The notes under the pieces were generated by a model. That model saw only the letters and a list, made by a program, of their open reading frames with translations. It searched no databases and was not told the origin of the DNA. From assembly GCA_902572075.1 (NCBI GenBank), contig CACGER010000002.1:18290-82289 (forward strand): a DNA stretch of 64,000 bases, in the 5' to 3' direction. A program made the translations under genes and the position numbers. This DNA comes from an uncultured Prochlorococcus sp. Lineage in GTDB: Bacteria; Cyanobacteriota; Cyanobacteriia; PCC-6307; Cyanobiaceae. The stretch's first letter is position 1. Every line of letters begins with the position of its first letter. Positions 19,125 to 30,058 of the stretch are shown piece by piece.

Positions 19125-20780
19125 ATGAAAAGATCTTATTCGAAATATTCAGCAAAAGATGACTTACTTTGGTTGATTTTGAGACCATGGATTTTTATCC
19201 CAAGAGTTTTATATATCCTTTTAACTTTTATTTTTCTTTTTTTAAGAATACTTTTTCAAGGTAACAGTAAAAATAAAAATGTACAAAAAAATCTCTCTAA
19301 ATATCTTTTTGATGTAATAACGGATTTAGGACCTTGTTTTATCAAATTAGGCCAAGCACTCTCAACTAGACCAGATCTTGTTAGACAAGATTGGCTTACA
19401 GAACTTACAAAATTACAAGATAATCTCCCAGCATTTGATCAAAAAATTGCTTTAAAAATTATTGAAGAGGAACTTGGATCCCCTGCAAATGAATTATTTG
19501 AAGAGTTTCCAGATAGTCCAATTGCTTCAGCAAGCTTGGGTCAAGTTTATAAAGCAAAAATAAATAATTCTTATCTGGCTGTGAAAGTACAAAGGCCAAA
19601 TTTATATTTTCTCATAAGAAGGGATGTTGTAATCTTAAGGTTTTTAGGAACTTTTTTATCCCCACTCTTACCATTAAATATAGGTGTTGGAATTGGAGAA
19701 ATAATAGATGAATTCGGTAAGGCACTTTTTGATGAAATTGACTATCAAAAAGAGGCCGACAATGCTTTGAGGTTTGCAAATTTATTCAAAGAAAATCCAA
19801 ATATTTTTATTCCTAAATTAGAAAAAAAGTTTTCATCCAAAAGGGTAATCACAACTTCTTGGATTGATGGAGTTAAGTTAAGAGATCGAGCTTTGCTAGA
19901 GGAAAATAACTTAATACCTGCTTCGTTTATAAAAACATGCGTCATCAGTGGACTGCAGCAATTATTTGAATTTGGATATTTTCATGCAGACCCACATCCA
20001 GGAAATATGTTTGCTCTCAAAGGAGGAAATGCAGATTGTGGGAATTTAGCTTATGTTGATTTCGGAATGATGGATACTATTACAAATTCAGATAGACTTA
20101 CTCTGATTAAGGCAATTGTTCACATAATAAATGAAGAATATTATCTTCTCGCAGAAGATTTCCAGAAATTAGGTTTTTTAACCAAAGAACAAGATCTTCA
20201 AAAACTTGTTGAACCATTAAGAGAAGTTCTAGGGGGATCTTTTGGCGCAGAGGTTGGAAATTTTAATCTTAAAAATGTAACTGATAAATTCTCAAAACTA
20301 ATGTACTCCTATCCTTTCAGAGTTCCTAGTAGGTTTGCTTTAATAATTAGAGCCGTTGTGAGTCAAGAAGGTTTAGCACTTAGACTAGATCCTGAATTTA
20401 AAATTTTAAAAATTGCTTATCCCTATATTGCTAAAAAACTACTGACGGATAATTCTGAAGAGATTTTAGATATCCTTCTAGAAGTAGTTTTTGATAAACA
20501 AGGCCAAATTCAAATAGAGAAAGTCGAAAGTTTATTAAATATTTTATTTAAAGATACTGAGAATATTAGTTCAGACCTCATACCAGTTGCAAACGCTGGT
20601 TTTAAATTATTTGTAAGTAAAAAAGGATCTGAAGTTAGGAAGAATCTTCTTTTAAGTCTTATAAAAGATGAAAAATTAGAATTTACCGATGCAAAAAAAC
20701 TCTTGGCTTTAATTAGAGATACTTTTAGCCCTCTGAATATTGCAAAAAGTGCAGTGCAAAATATTATTTCTACGGTTTAG
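19125..20780 (+). CDS. UbiB/ABC1 (AarF) atypical kinase-like protein
   Basis: Member of the UbiB/ADCK family linked to quinone (here plastoquinone) biology and membrane lipid homeostasis; many cyanobacteria have several. After an N-terminal hydrophobic stretch (about 15-45), the family KxGQ motif appears as FIKLGQALSTRPDL; the Ala-rich nucleotide loop is SASLGQVYKAK, with the catalytic-type FHADPHPGNMF and VDFGMMD as metal-binding motif. Length 551 is standard. It is divergent from the decarboxylase and followed, after 110 bases, by the RodZ-like gene. Confidence 0.9.
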   Translation: MKRSYSKYSAKDDLLWLILRPWIFIPRVLYILLTFIFLFLRILFQGNSKNKNVQKNLSKYLFDVITDLGPCFIKLGQALSTRPDLVRQDWLTELTKLQDNLPAFDQKIALKIIEEELGSPANELFEEFPDSPIASASLGQVYKAKINNSYLAVKVQRPNLYFLIRRDVVILRFLGTFLSPLLPLNIGVGIGEIIDEFGKALFDEIDYQKEADNALRFANLFKENPNIFIPKLEKKFSSKRVITTSWIDGVKLRDRALLEENNLIPASFIKTCVISGLQQLFEFGYFHADPHPGNMFALKGGNADCGNLAYVDFGMMDTITNSDRLTLIKAIVHIINEEYYLLAEDFQKLGFLTKEQDLQKLVEPLREVLGGSFGAEVGNFNLKNVTDKFSKLMYSYPFRVPSRFALIIRAVVSQEGLALRLDPEFKILKIAYPYIAKKLLTDNSEEILDILLEVVFDKQGQIQIEKVESLLNILFKDTENISSDLIPVANAGFKLFVSKKGSEVRKNLLLSLIKDEKLEFTDAKKLLALIRDTFSPLNIAKSAVQNIISTV

Positions 20781-20890
20781 GTTTTATATTTATATCTAAT
20801 AAATTTACTCATGATTTAAATGCGGTTAGAATAAAATAAATTTTGTTTAAAAATTAAGTATTCAAGGATTAATTAGCTAGTAAATATCGA

Positions 20891-21385
20891 ATGAATATTT
20901 TTAAAAATCTCTTTTTTTTTAATAAAAAATCTGATAAAAATAAGGACTTTAATCCTGGATCTTTTGATCAATATATAGAAATTGCAAAGTTAGTTAAAGA
21001 AGCAAGAATCCAACAAAACCTAACAATAAAAGAATTATCATACATTTCAAAAATTCCTGAACGAATAATAAATTCTATTGAAAATAATGATAAAAATATT
21101 AGGCCAGATTATCCTTTTATAAGATCCATATTAATTAAATTAGAGGAATGCTTAGTATTAAAAAGAAATTCATTATTAAAATTAGCAGTTAGAGAAAGAA
21201 AAATTATTAAGAAAGGGGGAAAGGATTTTCTGTTGGGAAAATTCGATCTTATTAACACATGGCAAGGGAGTCTTTTGTATTTTTTTATATTAGTTCTAAC
21301 TATATATATATTAAAGAGATACTTTATTTTAAATGTAAATGTTATAGAGATTCAAAATATTGAAAATAAAATAATTGATAAATAA
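20891..21385 (+). CDS. Short RodZ-like helix-turn-helix membrane protein
   Basis: A 164-residue protein with an Xre-type helix-turn-helix (about 30-95; LVKEARIQQNLTIKELSYIS) of the kind at the N terminus of the cell-shape protein RodZ, followed by a Lys/Arg-rich patch and a single hydrophobic helix at about 125-143. Only some 20 residues follow the helix, so the periplasmic domain of ordinary RodZ is missing. A role in positioning MreB is possible but is inference; a membrane-bound regulator is the alternative. It is convergent with malQ. Confidence 0.65.
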   Translation: MNIFKNLFFFNKKSDKNKDFNPGSFDQYIEIAKLVKEARIQQNLTIKELSYISKIPERIINSIENNDKNIRPDYPFIRSILIKLEECLVLKRNSLLKLAVRERKIIKKGGKDFLLGKFDLINTWQGSLLYFFILVLTIYILKRYFILNVNVIEIQNIENKIIDK

Positions 21386-21398
21386 TTTTTTGTAAATT

Positions 21399-22919
21399 CT
21401 AATTTCGAGTTCTTCCAAAATTTTTTCCTAGCTCACTAAAGATTTTTATATTATCTTCTATTTCTTCTAGAGATCGATTTAACTTCCATTTCCAGTTGTT
21501 TTTTGTGGTGCCAGGTTTGTTTAATCTACTTGAATCATCTAAAGATAATAGATCTTGTAATGGAGCGATAAAGAGATTAGCATTTGTGTCCATGCCAATT
21601 TCTATTAAAGCCCAAGAAGGATTTTCTGAAAATTTATACTCATCTTTTATTCTTCCTTTTGATTCATTATCTAAATATTCCCACCATGAAACAGAAGTAG
21701 AGTTGTCGTGAGTCCCGGTATAAACAACCCAATTTTCTCCTAAAATATTCTTGGGTAAATAAGGATTGTCTTCATTTCCATCAAAAGCGAATTGTAATAT
21801 TTTCATCCCGGGTAGTTCAAAATTTTTCCTCAATTTCTCTACATCCTGGGTTATTACACCCAAATCCTCCGCAATAATTGGTAGATAATTAGTCCCTAGG
21901 TCCTTTTTTACTTTATTTAATAGTGTTCTACCTGGAGAGTTTATCCATTTACCAATAATTGCCGATTTAGAACTGCCATTAACTCTCCAGTAACCCGCTA
22001 AACCCCTGAAATGATCAAATCTCAATATGTCCACAAGTTCAAATTGCCTTTGAAATCTTCTTCTCCACCAATCGAAATTAGTCTTCTTATGTTTTGACCA
22101 AAAGTAAGTTGGGGTCCCCCATAATTGTCCTGTTGATGAAAAATAATCAGGTGGAACACCACTTTGAAAAATTAAATCTCCATTTTTAAAAATTGAAAAT
22201 AATGATCTATTACTCCACACATCGGCGCTGTCTCTAGAGACGTAAAAAGGCAAATCTCCTATAAGCCTAATATTTCTTGATTTTGCAAATTTTTTAATAG
22301 CGCTCCATTGTTCATGAAGATGCCATTGAATTAATTTTTTTATAAGTATCTCTTCATTTTTCGTCTTAATCCACGATTTTAAGAACTTTTTATTTTTTGT
22401 TTTAAATTCTTTAGGCCATTCCCACCAAGGCAACATATTAAACTCCTCTCTGATAACAACAAATGTGGAGTAGTCCTCAACCCAAGAATTTCTACTTATC
22501 CATTTATTAAAATTAATTTTTCTTTCCTCAGTTTGTGAACTCCAACCTTGCAAAAGGAGATGACCTAATTTCTTTGTTAAATTGTCTGCAATATCAAAAT
22601 CAAAATGCTCTTTATTCTGATTTGTTGGACCTAGATTTTCTTCGTTTGAAATGAAGATAAAACCTTTTTCGACCAAATCATCTATATCCAAAAACCATGG
22701 GTTTATTGCAAAACTAGATGGGGAACTATATGGAGAACCTGTAGAGTCAGTAGGTGTAAGAGGTAAAAATTGCCAGTATTCAATTCCATGCTTATGTAGT
22801 TTCTTTATCCACTCTTTAGCTCCTTTACCAAAAGTTCCACATACTCTTCCTCCCGGAATACATGTTGGATGCATAAGTACGCCTAATGATTTTTTTGCAA
22901 GAATTGACTCTATAGGCAT
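21399..22919 (-). CDS. malQ: 4-alpha-glucanotransferase (amylomaltase)
   Basis: GH77 enzyme that transfers glucan segments between maltodextrins during glycogen breakdown. Family blocks are GSPYSSPSSFAINPWFLDI, the conserved IGDLPFYVSRDSADVW, LRFDHFRGLAGYWRV with the nucleophile Asp, IAEDLGVI with the acid/base Glu, and YTGTHDNST. Length 506 is normal. It is convergent with the RodZ-like gene and its upstream region faces prs across a 245-base, AT-rich gap. Confidence 0.96.
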   Translation of the reverse strand: MPIESILAKKSLGVLMHPTCIPGGRVCGTFGKGAKEWIKKLHKHGIEYWQFLPLTPTDSTGSPYSSPSSFAINPWFLDIDDLVEKGFIFISNEENLGPTNQNKEHFDFDIADNLTKKLGHLLLQGWSSQTEERKINFNKWISRNSWVEDYSTFVVIREEFNMLPWWEWPKEFKTKNKKFLKSWIKTKNEEILIKKLIQWHLHEQWSAIKKFAKSRNIRLIGDLPFYVSRDSADVWSNRSLFSIFKNGDLIFQSGVPPDYFSSTGQLWGTPTYFWSKHKKTNFDWWRRRFQRQFELVDILRFDHFRGLAGYWRVNGSSKSAIIGKWINSPGRTLLNKVKKDLGTNYLPIIAEDLGVITQDVEKLRKNFELPGMKILQFAFDGNEDNPYLPKNILGENWVVYTGTHDNSTSVSWWEYLDNESKGRIKDEYKFSENPSWALIEIGMDTNANLFIAPLQDLLSLDDSSRLNKPGTTKNNWKWKLNRSLEEIEDNIKIFSELGKNFGRTRN

Positions 22920-23163
22920 TTTTTTATTATTTTTTATTCTTTAGACTTAAAGTGTTTTTAATTCTCTAAAATCAACCATATACAAATTTTTTTTAATTGA
23001 CAAATATTATTTCTAGCTTTTAAGAATTAATAAATATAAATTCTGATTTTAATAAAAGATATTTTTCTTGATTAATGTGAATTTTGAAAAGATCTAGTCA
23101 TTATTTTTTGCGAAATTCACATAAACGACTACGATAAGAATATAGTTTTATGGTGCAAATTTC

Positions 23164-24159
23164 GTGACAAGTTTTATCACGGCAATGCAGAGTAAAGAGT
23201 CAAACTTTAATCTAACTAATAGTAGATTAAGGTTAGTAAGTGGGACAACAAATCCTAAATTAGCTGAAGAAATTGCATCATACTTAGGGATTGAAAATGT
23301 ACCTTTAGTATCTAAAAGATTTGCTGATGGAGAACTTTATGTACAGATTCAACAATCTATTAGAGGTTGTGATGTATTCCTTGTACAACCTACATCCGCT
23401 CCTGTAAATGATAGTTTAATGGAGCTTATGATAATGGTTGACGCATGCAAGAGAGCGTCTGCAAGACAAATAACAGCTGTAATTCCCTATTTTGGATATG
23501 CGAGGGCAGATAGAAAGACCTCTGGTAGAGAGTCTATAACTGCAAAGCTAACTGCTAATTTACTTGAAAAATCAGGAGTTGATAGGGTTCTTGCTATGGA
23601 CTTACACTCTGCTCAAATACAGGGTTATTTTGACATACCGTGCGATCATATTTACGGTTCACCTGTATTAATTGATTATCTAGAAACTTTAGATTTAGAA
23701 GAAGTAGTTGTCGTCTCACCTGATGTAGGTGGAGTTGCGAGAGCAAGAGCATTCGCAAAATTAATGAAAGATGCTCCCCTGGCTATCATTGACAAAAGGA
23801 GATCTGCTCATAATATTGCAGAAAGCCTAACAGTAATTGGCGAAGTTAAAGGTAAAACGGCTATTCTCATAGATGATATGATAGACACTGGCGGCACAAT
23901 TTGCTCTGGAGCTAATTTGCTGAAAAAAGAAGGAGCTAATAGAATATTTGCATGTGCATCACATGCTGTATTTTCTCCTCCTTCTTATGAAAGATTAAGT
24001 ACTAAGAATTTATTCGAACAAGTTATTGTAACTAATAGCATACCTGTTATACATAAAGATAATTTCCCACAGTTAAAGGTTCTTTCTGTCGCAAATATGC
24101 TTGGGGAAGCTATTTGGAGAATTCATGAAGAAAGTTCTGTTAGTTCTATGTTTAGATAA
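23164..24159 (+). CDS. prs: Ribose-phosphate pyrophosphokinase (PRPP synthase)
   Basis: Makes PRPP from ribose 5-phosphate and ATP for nucleotides, histidine and tryptophan. Features are the ATP-binding RFADGELYVQI, the flexible loop PYFGYARADRKTSGRE, VVSPDVGGVARARAFA and the PRPP-binding loop ILIDDMIDTGGTI. Length 331. The GTG at 23164 gives the longest frame; an in-frame ATG at 23185 (residue 8) would give 324 residues and also fits, since conservation begins near residue 20. A long intergenic region upstream should contain its promoter. Confidence 0.97.
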   Translation: MTSFITAMQSKESNFNLTNSRLRLVSGTTNPKLAEEIASYLGIENVPLVSKRFADGELYVQIQQSIRGCDVFLVQPTSAPVNDSLMELMIMVDACKRASARQITAVIPYFGYARADRKTSGRESITAKLTANLLEKSGVDRVLAMDLHSAQIQGYFDIPCDHIYGSPVLIDYLETLDLEEVVVVSPDVGGVARARAFAKLMKDAPLAIIDKRRSAHNIAESLTVIGEVKGKTAILIDDMIDTGGTICSGANLLKKEGANRIFACASHAVFSPPSYERLSTKNLFEQVIVTNSIPVIHKDNFPQLKVLSVANMLGEAIWRIHEESSVSSMFR

Positions 24160-24172
24160 AGAAATTATTTTT

Positions 24173-24607
24173 TTACAGTCCTTGTAATTTCTTGATCCTC
24201 TCAATTTCAATCTTAAACTGTTTTTCAACTTTTTCAGGTACATTATCTGGACATACCTGAAGAGCTGATTCAACCAATTGAAGAGATGCAATAAATTGCA
24301 ATTGTTTCATATCAACTCTTTGTTCTTTCTTTTTTTCTATTATTTTTCCTCCATGTTTTTGGGAAACTACTGATGCGAAAGTTGTTGATGCAACGTTTAA
24401 TGTTTTTGGGAAATCCAAATCAAATCCTTTTCTTGTCGCATTACATAGAAATGAAACTCCCATGCCATGATACAAATCTAAATCATTTTTGTTGGCAGGC
24501 AAATTTTTAACATTTGCATTTACATTATTAAATTCATTATTTATATCAAATAAAAAAGATGAAAAAATTAGAGAGATTGCAAAAAATTTAGAAACTTTAA
24601 AACCCAT
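24173..24607 (-). CDS. Exported hypothetical protein
   Basis: A 144-residue protein I do not recognise by function. The first 20 or so residues (KVSKFFAISLIFSSFLFDI) look like a signal peptide. The mature region includes YHGMGVSFLCNATRKGFDLDFPKT, FASVVSQKHGG and LQLVESALQVCPDNVPEKV, with two cysteines that could form a disulfide. I have the impression of similar conserved exported proteins in marine picocyanobacteria with inconsistent names, so I give none. It is on the minus strand, convergent with prs and downstream of another unknown gene. Confidence 0.65.
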   Translation of the reverse strand: MGFKVSKFFAISLIFSSFLFDINNEFNNVNANVKNLPANKNDLDLYHGMGVSFLCNATRKGFDLDFPKTLNVASTTFASVVSQKHGGKIIEKKKEQRVDMKQLQFIASLQLVESALQVCPDNVPEKVEKQFKIEIERIKKLQGL

Positions 24608-24680
24608 ATTTGATTTATTTTTAATTCATGTTATTAAAGATAACATTTTTTATTTTTGAAACTAAAACTGCCAACAGAAT

Positions 24681-25220
24681 TTATTTAATAATTTTAATTT
24701 CGTGATGATTCTCTACTATTTTTAGCTTATTTTTGTTCCATGAATATATAACTCTAAACCTATAATTATCAGAATCTACTAGTCTCGTATGTTCAATGAT
24801 ATACCAATCATTGTAAGAAGATTCAAAAATCATTTCATGTTCGTCGACTTGCTTAATATTTGAAATCCCTTCAACATTACTTAAATAAAAATTTTCTCTT
24901 ATAAGTTGATGGCCTTTTAGGAATGCATGCATTTCGCCCCGTTCTTTATACTGGGGGTTATTTTCAAAGAAATTATATTTTTTTTCTGGATACCAAGTGA
25001 ATTTATAATGCGACTCCCATTCTGATTTACTCTTAAGAGATTGTATATTTATATTCATAATTAAATTATAAGTTCTCTGTGCTTCTTCGAGAAAATACGT
25101 TCTATTAGATTTCCACAATCCAATATTCCTTGAAAACCACCTTTTTAAATTGCTATTTAAATTGATTTCTAGAGGGTTTTCACCAAAATGTAAGCTTTTC
25201 TTTTGATTAATACCGACCAT
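24681..25220 (-). CDS. Hypothetical protein resembling CpeS/CpcS-type bilin lyase fold
   Basis: A 179-residue soluble protein. The start of its core (KRWFSRNIGLWKSNRTYFL) and its end (WYIIEHTRLVDSDNYRFRVIYSW) resemble the WF/FF...S.G.W.S.R and R...N/D.R.R.S.I blocks of the CpeS/CpcS calycin family, which attach bilins to phycobiliproteins; the spacing between them also fits a beta-barrel. This is a by-eye similarity and I would not assign an activity. It lies divergent from sasA and upstream of the exported hypothetical. Alternative: a lipocalin-like protein with another ligand. Confidence 0.6.
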   Translation of the reverse strand: MVGINQKKSLHFGENPLEINLNSNLKRWFSRNIGLWKSNRTYFLEEAQRTYNLIMNINIQSLKSKSEWESHYKFTWYPEKKYNFFENNPQYKERGEMHAFLKGHQLIRENFYLSNVEGISNIKQVDEHEMIFESSYNDWYIIEHTRLVDSDNYRFRVIYSWNKNKLKIVENHHEIKIIK

Positions 25221-25326
25221 ATATAAATAAGTCCTATATATTTCATAGCTTATCTGTAAAATAAAATAAAATATCTTAAGGTGTTTATAAGGATTAACAG
25301 CTTTTCAACACTTCAGGGCTAATCAT

Positions 25327-26445
25327 TTGAATGATAAAAAAGAGCTAAAATTAATACTTGTGGCAGCTAGAAATCAACTTTCTAGTAACGATATAAAGTC
25401 CCTAATAGCCTATTTAGAATCAGATGATTGTGAATTTGAGATATCACTTCAGATTTCTGAGCCCACAGAGCAGCCAGAATTACTTGAATTACATAGATTA
25501 GTTGCTATACCTGCTCTTATAAAAGTTTCGCCTTCTCCAAAGCAAATATTTGCTGGAAGTAATATTTTCTCACAGCTGCAAAAATGGTTGCCAAGGTGGA
25601 AACAGGAAGGCTTAACAAAAAATCTTGGGATCAATTTGCAACCATCCAAAATTGATTCAATAAGAACTCAAAAAGAATTTCTATTGGAAGATGAACTTCT
25701 CGTTTTAAGACAAGAAAACGAGACATTAACAAAAAGAATAGAGTCTCAGGAAAGATTATTAAGAATGGTTGCGCATGAATTAAGAACACCGTTAACTGCG
25801 GCTACATTGGCAGTTCAAAGTCAGAAACTTGGACAAATAGATATTTCAAAATTGCAAGAGGTGATTAAAAGACGTCTAGAAGAGATTGAACTTTTATCTC
25901 AGGATCTTTTAGAGGTTGGAACAACTAAATGGGAAGCGTTATTTAATCCTCAGAAAATTGATTTAGGTAATATTAGTGCTGAAGTCATACTCGAATTAGA
26001 AAAATTCTGGAGATTAAGGAATATTCAAATTGATACTGATATCCCATCTGATTTGCCAAGTGTATTTGCAGATCAAAGAAGAATGAGGCAAGTATTTTTA
26101 AATTTAATTGAAAATGCTATTAAATTTTCTAAAGACTCTGGATCTATAAAAATCACTATGATCCATAAGACAAATCAATGGGTAGAAATAACAATTTGTG
26201 ACAAAGGTGCAGGTATCCCTTTGAACGAACAAAAAAGAATTTTTCTTGATAGAGTTAGACTCCCTCAGACTTCTGAAGGAACTTCGGGATTTGGAATTGG
26301 CTTATCTGTATGCAGGAGAATAGTACAGGTCCATGGAGGAAGAATATGGGTTGTATCTGAAATTGGTGTAGGTTCCTGCTTCTATTTTACTGTTCCTGTG
26401 TGGCAAGGACAAAACAAAGAGCAACAATACTTGACGAAAGGTTAG
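25327..26445 (+). CDS. sasA: Adaptive-response/circadian sensor kinase SasA
   Basis: Histidine kinase that reads the KaiC clock and phosphorylates RpaA. Residues 1-95 form a KaiB-like thioredoxin-fold sensory domain ([25 protein letters not shown]), which is the mark of SasA. The dimerisation helix bears His150 in [13 protein letters not shown]; the ATPase domain has the N box [17 protein letters not shown] and GFGIGLSVC. Length 372 is standard. The start is TTG at 25327; the family N terminus begins right there, so no earlier start is needed. It is followed by tRNA-Glu. Confidence 0.93.
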   Translation: MNDKKELKLILVAARNQLSSNDIKSLIAYLESDDCEFEISLQISEPTEQPELLELHRLVAIPALIKVSPSPKQIFAGSNIFSQLQKWLPRWKQEGLTKNLGINLQPSKIDSIRTQKEFLLEDELLVLRQENETLTKRIESQERLLRMVAHELRTPLTAATLAVQSQKLGQIDISKLQEVIKRRLEEIELLSQDLLEVGTTKWEALFNPQKIDLGNISAEVILELEKFWRLRNIQIDTDIPSDLPSVFADQRRMRQVFLNLIENAIKFSKDSGSIKITMIHKTNQWVEITICDKGAGIPLNEQKRIFLDRVRLPQTSEGTSGFGIGLSVCRRIVQVHGGRIWVVSEIGVGSCFYFTVPVWQGQNKEQQYLTKG

Positions 26446-26472
26446 CCTTACTCTTAGTTTTTAATAAGCTGT

Positions 26473-26478
26473 TATGCT
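26473..26478 (+). promoter_or_regulatory. Probable -10 box for tRNA-Glu
   Basis: TATGCT preceded by GT lies 8 bases before the first base of the tRNA, the spacing expected if transcription starts at or just before the mature 5' end. No clear -35 is seen; read-through from sasA is also possible. Confidence 0.4.
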
Positions 26479-26486
26479 GATTTCCT

Positions 26487-26559
26487 GGCCCCATCGTCTA
26501 GAGGCCTAGGACACCTCCCTTTCACGGAGGCGACAGGGGTTCGAATCCCCTTGGGGCTA
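26487..26559 (+). tRNA. trnE: tRNA-Glu (anticodon TTC)
   Basis: A complete 73-base cloverleaf without encoded CCA. The acceptor stem GGCCCCA (26487-26493) pairs with TGGGGCT (26552-26558), with a G-U at the first pair and A as discriminator at 26559. The anticodon stem is CCTCC/GGAGG with anticodon TTC at 26521-26523. The T arm reads AGGGG-TTCGAAT-CCCCT. In cyanobacteria this tRNA supplies glutamate for translation and, through glutamyl-tRNA reductase, for tetrapyrrole (chlorophyll) synthesis. Confidence 0.97.
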
Positions 26560-26576
26560 TTCTTTAAAATTGCGAA

Positions 26577-27113
26577 CTAATTTTTTTGTAATATTGCTTG
26601 TCTTTCCACGGCAATCAAATTTTCAGAAAGATCTTTTTTTAGTCTTTTCTCTATCATCCTTATTGGCATCCACTGACAACCTTGAACAGTAAGATCGTAA
26701 ATTAATGAATTTTTAGAAGTATTTTTAATATTTTGAATTTTCCAACTTCCTTCAAATTTTCTAAAATCACCTTTAATTAAATTGAATCTTAAAATACCAA
26801 GTTCCCTATCTTCAAATAAATCGATAGTTACTTCTGCTGAAAATTTCATGCCAAGAAAATCCTGAGCACCAACTTGTTTAAGATGTACATTATTGTTATT
26901 TTGATATATTTTTTTGCTTGATAAGAGATTTGGTATGTAAAGATTTAGTCGATCATAATCTGTTAAAACATTCCATAAAGAGTCGAAACTTGCAGAAGTT
27001 GTAAGTTGAGCTGCAAGTCTTCTTGTTCCTCCAGAAAACTTCTCCATCGTCTGCTCTATTGTCCTGTAATCATTTTCTTTATAATGATCTTCTGATTCTT
27101 GAGGATTATTCAT
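26577..27113 (-). CDS. SRPBCC (polyketide cyclase/START-like) domain protein
   Basis: A 178-residue protein with one ligand-binding SRPBCC fold. Visible blocks: LAAQLTTSASFDSLWNVLTDYDRLNLYIPNL, the typical first helix-and-strand region, then VGAQDFLGMKFSAEVTIDL and the C-terminal helix MIEKRLKKDLSENLIAVERQAI. Such proteins bind hydrophobic ligands; cyanobacterial and chloroplast relatives are annotated as cyclase/dehydrase or Coq10-like. The ligand is unknown. It is convergent with tRNA-Glu and divergent from petH. Confidence 0.75.
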   Translation of the reverse strand: MNNPQESEDHYKENDYRTIEQTMEKFSGGTRRLAAQLTTSASFDSLWNVLTDYDRLNLYIPNLLSSKKIYQNNNNVHLKQVGAQDFLGMKFSAEVTIDLFEDRELGILRFNLIKGDFRKFEGSWKIQNIKNTSKNSLIYDLTVQGCQWMPIRMIEKRLKKDLSENLIAVERQAILQKN

Positions 27114-27270
27114 AAATGAATTTTTTAATTAGATAAAAAATTATTTCTGTGTAACTATACTGATGAAAACAACAAATACTGAAAAATTAAAATAATTTTT
27201 TTTATTTATCCCGATCTCAAAACGTAACCATTTTTGTGAAATCACTACAAATTAAACTACAAATTGATAA

Positions 27271-28422
<1,152 letters not shown>

Positions 28423-28532
28423 ATCTTGGATAACTAGATTTAAGTTTCACATGCTAAATACTTTTTGGTTTAGACACAATATGTAGCTAATATTTGAAAA
28501 AAAGAGGATTTTAAATAAAGATCATTAAAAAT

Positions 28533-30056
28533 ATGCCTTCAACTTTAAGTAATCCTCTAAGATTAGGTTTACGGCAGGAAAGAGTCATATCTCCACAATG
28601 TTTAGTAATTTTTGGCGCTAGTGGAGACCTTACTCATAGAAAATTAATACCAGCCTTATTTGAACTCTATTTGCAAAGAAGAATTCCTAGTGAATTTGGA
28701 ATAGTTGGTTGTGCGAGAAGACCTTGGACTGATAATGAGTTTAGAGAAAAGATGAAAGTAAAGTTATCAAATCAAATTGCTGGTAAAGAAAGGGAGTGGG
28801 AACAATTTTCTAATTATCTTTTCTATGAACCAGTTGATCTACAACAAAGTGATCATGTCGTAAGGCTTTCTAGAAGATTAAATGAAATTGATAAAACACA
28901 AGCTACTCATGGGAATAGGACATTTTATTTATCAGTATCTCCGAATTTCTATGCAAGTGGATGTAAAGCTCTAAAAGGGGCTGGCCTTTTAGATGACCCT
29001 AAAAAAAGTCGTTTAGTAATTGAAAAACCTTTTGGAAGAGATTACTCAAGTGCAAAAAAATTGAATAAAATAGTTCAAAGTTGCGCTGAAGAAAGTCAGA
29101 TTTATAGGATTGATCATTATTTAGGTAAAGAGACAGTTCAGAATATTCTTGTTTTGAGGTTTGCTAACACTATTTTTGAACCAATCTGGAACAGGAATTA
29201 TATATCAAGTGTTCAAATTACTTCATCTGAAACAGTTGGTGTTGAAGATAGAGCAGGTTATTACGAAAGCTCTGGTGCTTTACGGGATATGCTTCAAAAT
29301 CATATGACTCAAATGCTTGCAGTTACTGCAATGGAACCTCCTGGAAAATTTGAACCAGAAGCAATAAGAAATGAAAAAGCTAAGGTTCTTCAAGCTTCCA
29401 AACTTGCTGACGAAAATGAACCGTGGAATTGTTGCATAAGAGGTCAATATGGAGAGGGAGGGAATATTTTAAATCGACTCAAAGGATATCGGCAGGAAGA
29501 TGGTGTTAATAGTAATAGCACAACAGAAACTTATATTGCGACAAAAGTTTTCGTTGATAACTGGCGTTGGCAAGGGGTGCCTTTTTATTTGAGAACAGGT
29601 AAAAGACTACCTAAAAGACTTGGAGAAATAGTCTTGACTTTTAAAGACGTACCTGTTCATTTATTTGAATCAACAATAATAAATCCTGCCCCAAATCAAC
29701 TTATCCTTAGAATTCAGCCAAATGAAGGTGCAACTTTCAAATTTGAGGTGAAATCTCCTGGTTCTGGAATGAAATCAAGACCTGTTGAAATGGAATTTTC
29801 TTATGATGAATCATTTGGAGAACCCTCAGATGAAGGCTATGTAAGATTATTGGCTGATGCAATGCTTTCTGACCCAACATTATTTACTCGAAGTGATGAG
29901 GTAGAGGCAGCCTGGAAACTTTATACTCCATTAATAGAATTGATGGATAATTCTCCCTGGAAGTTACCTATTTATAATTATGAATCTATGACATGGGGAC
30001 CTCCTGAGTCAGATCAATTAATTTCAAAAGATAATATTTTCTGGCGTAGACCCTAA
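28533..30056 (+). CDS. zwf: Glucose-6-phosphate 1-dehydrogenase
   Basis: First enzyme of the oxidative pentose phosphate pathway, the main source of NADPH in the dark. The NADP-binding motif is FGASGDLTHRKL near the N terminus; the substrate-binding/catalytic block RIDHYLGKE lies at residues 192-200, and VIEKPFGRD precedes it. Length 507 is normal. The stop is 2 bases before opcA, so the two are co-transcribed. Cysteines that could be redox-controlled, as in other cyanobacterial G6PDHs, occur (e.g. PQCLVIF, GCARRPW), but their role is not shown. Confidence 0.97.
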   Translation: MPSTLSNPLRLGLRQERVISPQCLVIFGASGDLTHRKLIPALFELYLQRRIPSEFGIVGCARRPWTDNEFREKMKVKLSNQIAGKEREWEQFSNYLFYEPVDLQQSDHVVRLSRRLNEIDKTQATHGNRTFYLSVSPNFYASGCKALKGAGLLDDPKKSRLVIEKPFGRDYSSAKKLNKIVQSCAEESQIYRIDHYLGKETVQNILVLRFANTIFEPIWNRNYISSVQITSSETVGVEDRAGYYESSGALRDMLQNHMTQMLAVTAMEPPGKFEPEAIRNEKAKVLQASKLADENEPWNCCIRGQYGEGGNILNRLKGYRQEDGVNSNSTTETYIATKVFVDNWRWQGVPFYLRTGKRLPKRLGEIVLTFKDVPVHLFESTIINPAPNQLILRIQPNEGATFKFEVKSPGSGMKSRPVEMEFSYDESFGEPSDEGYVRLLADAMLSDPTLFTRSDEVEAAWKLYTPLIELMDNSPWKLPIYNYESMTWGPPESDQLISKDNIFWRRP

Positions 30057-30058
30057 AA

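Noticed and set aside
22920..23163. A hidden small gene in the 245-base malQ-prs gap
   Set aside because: The gap is mostly A/T runs and I saw no frame resembling a small photosystem subunit; probably only regulatory sequence for prs and malQ.
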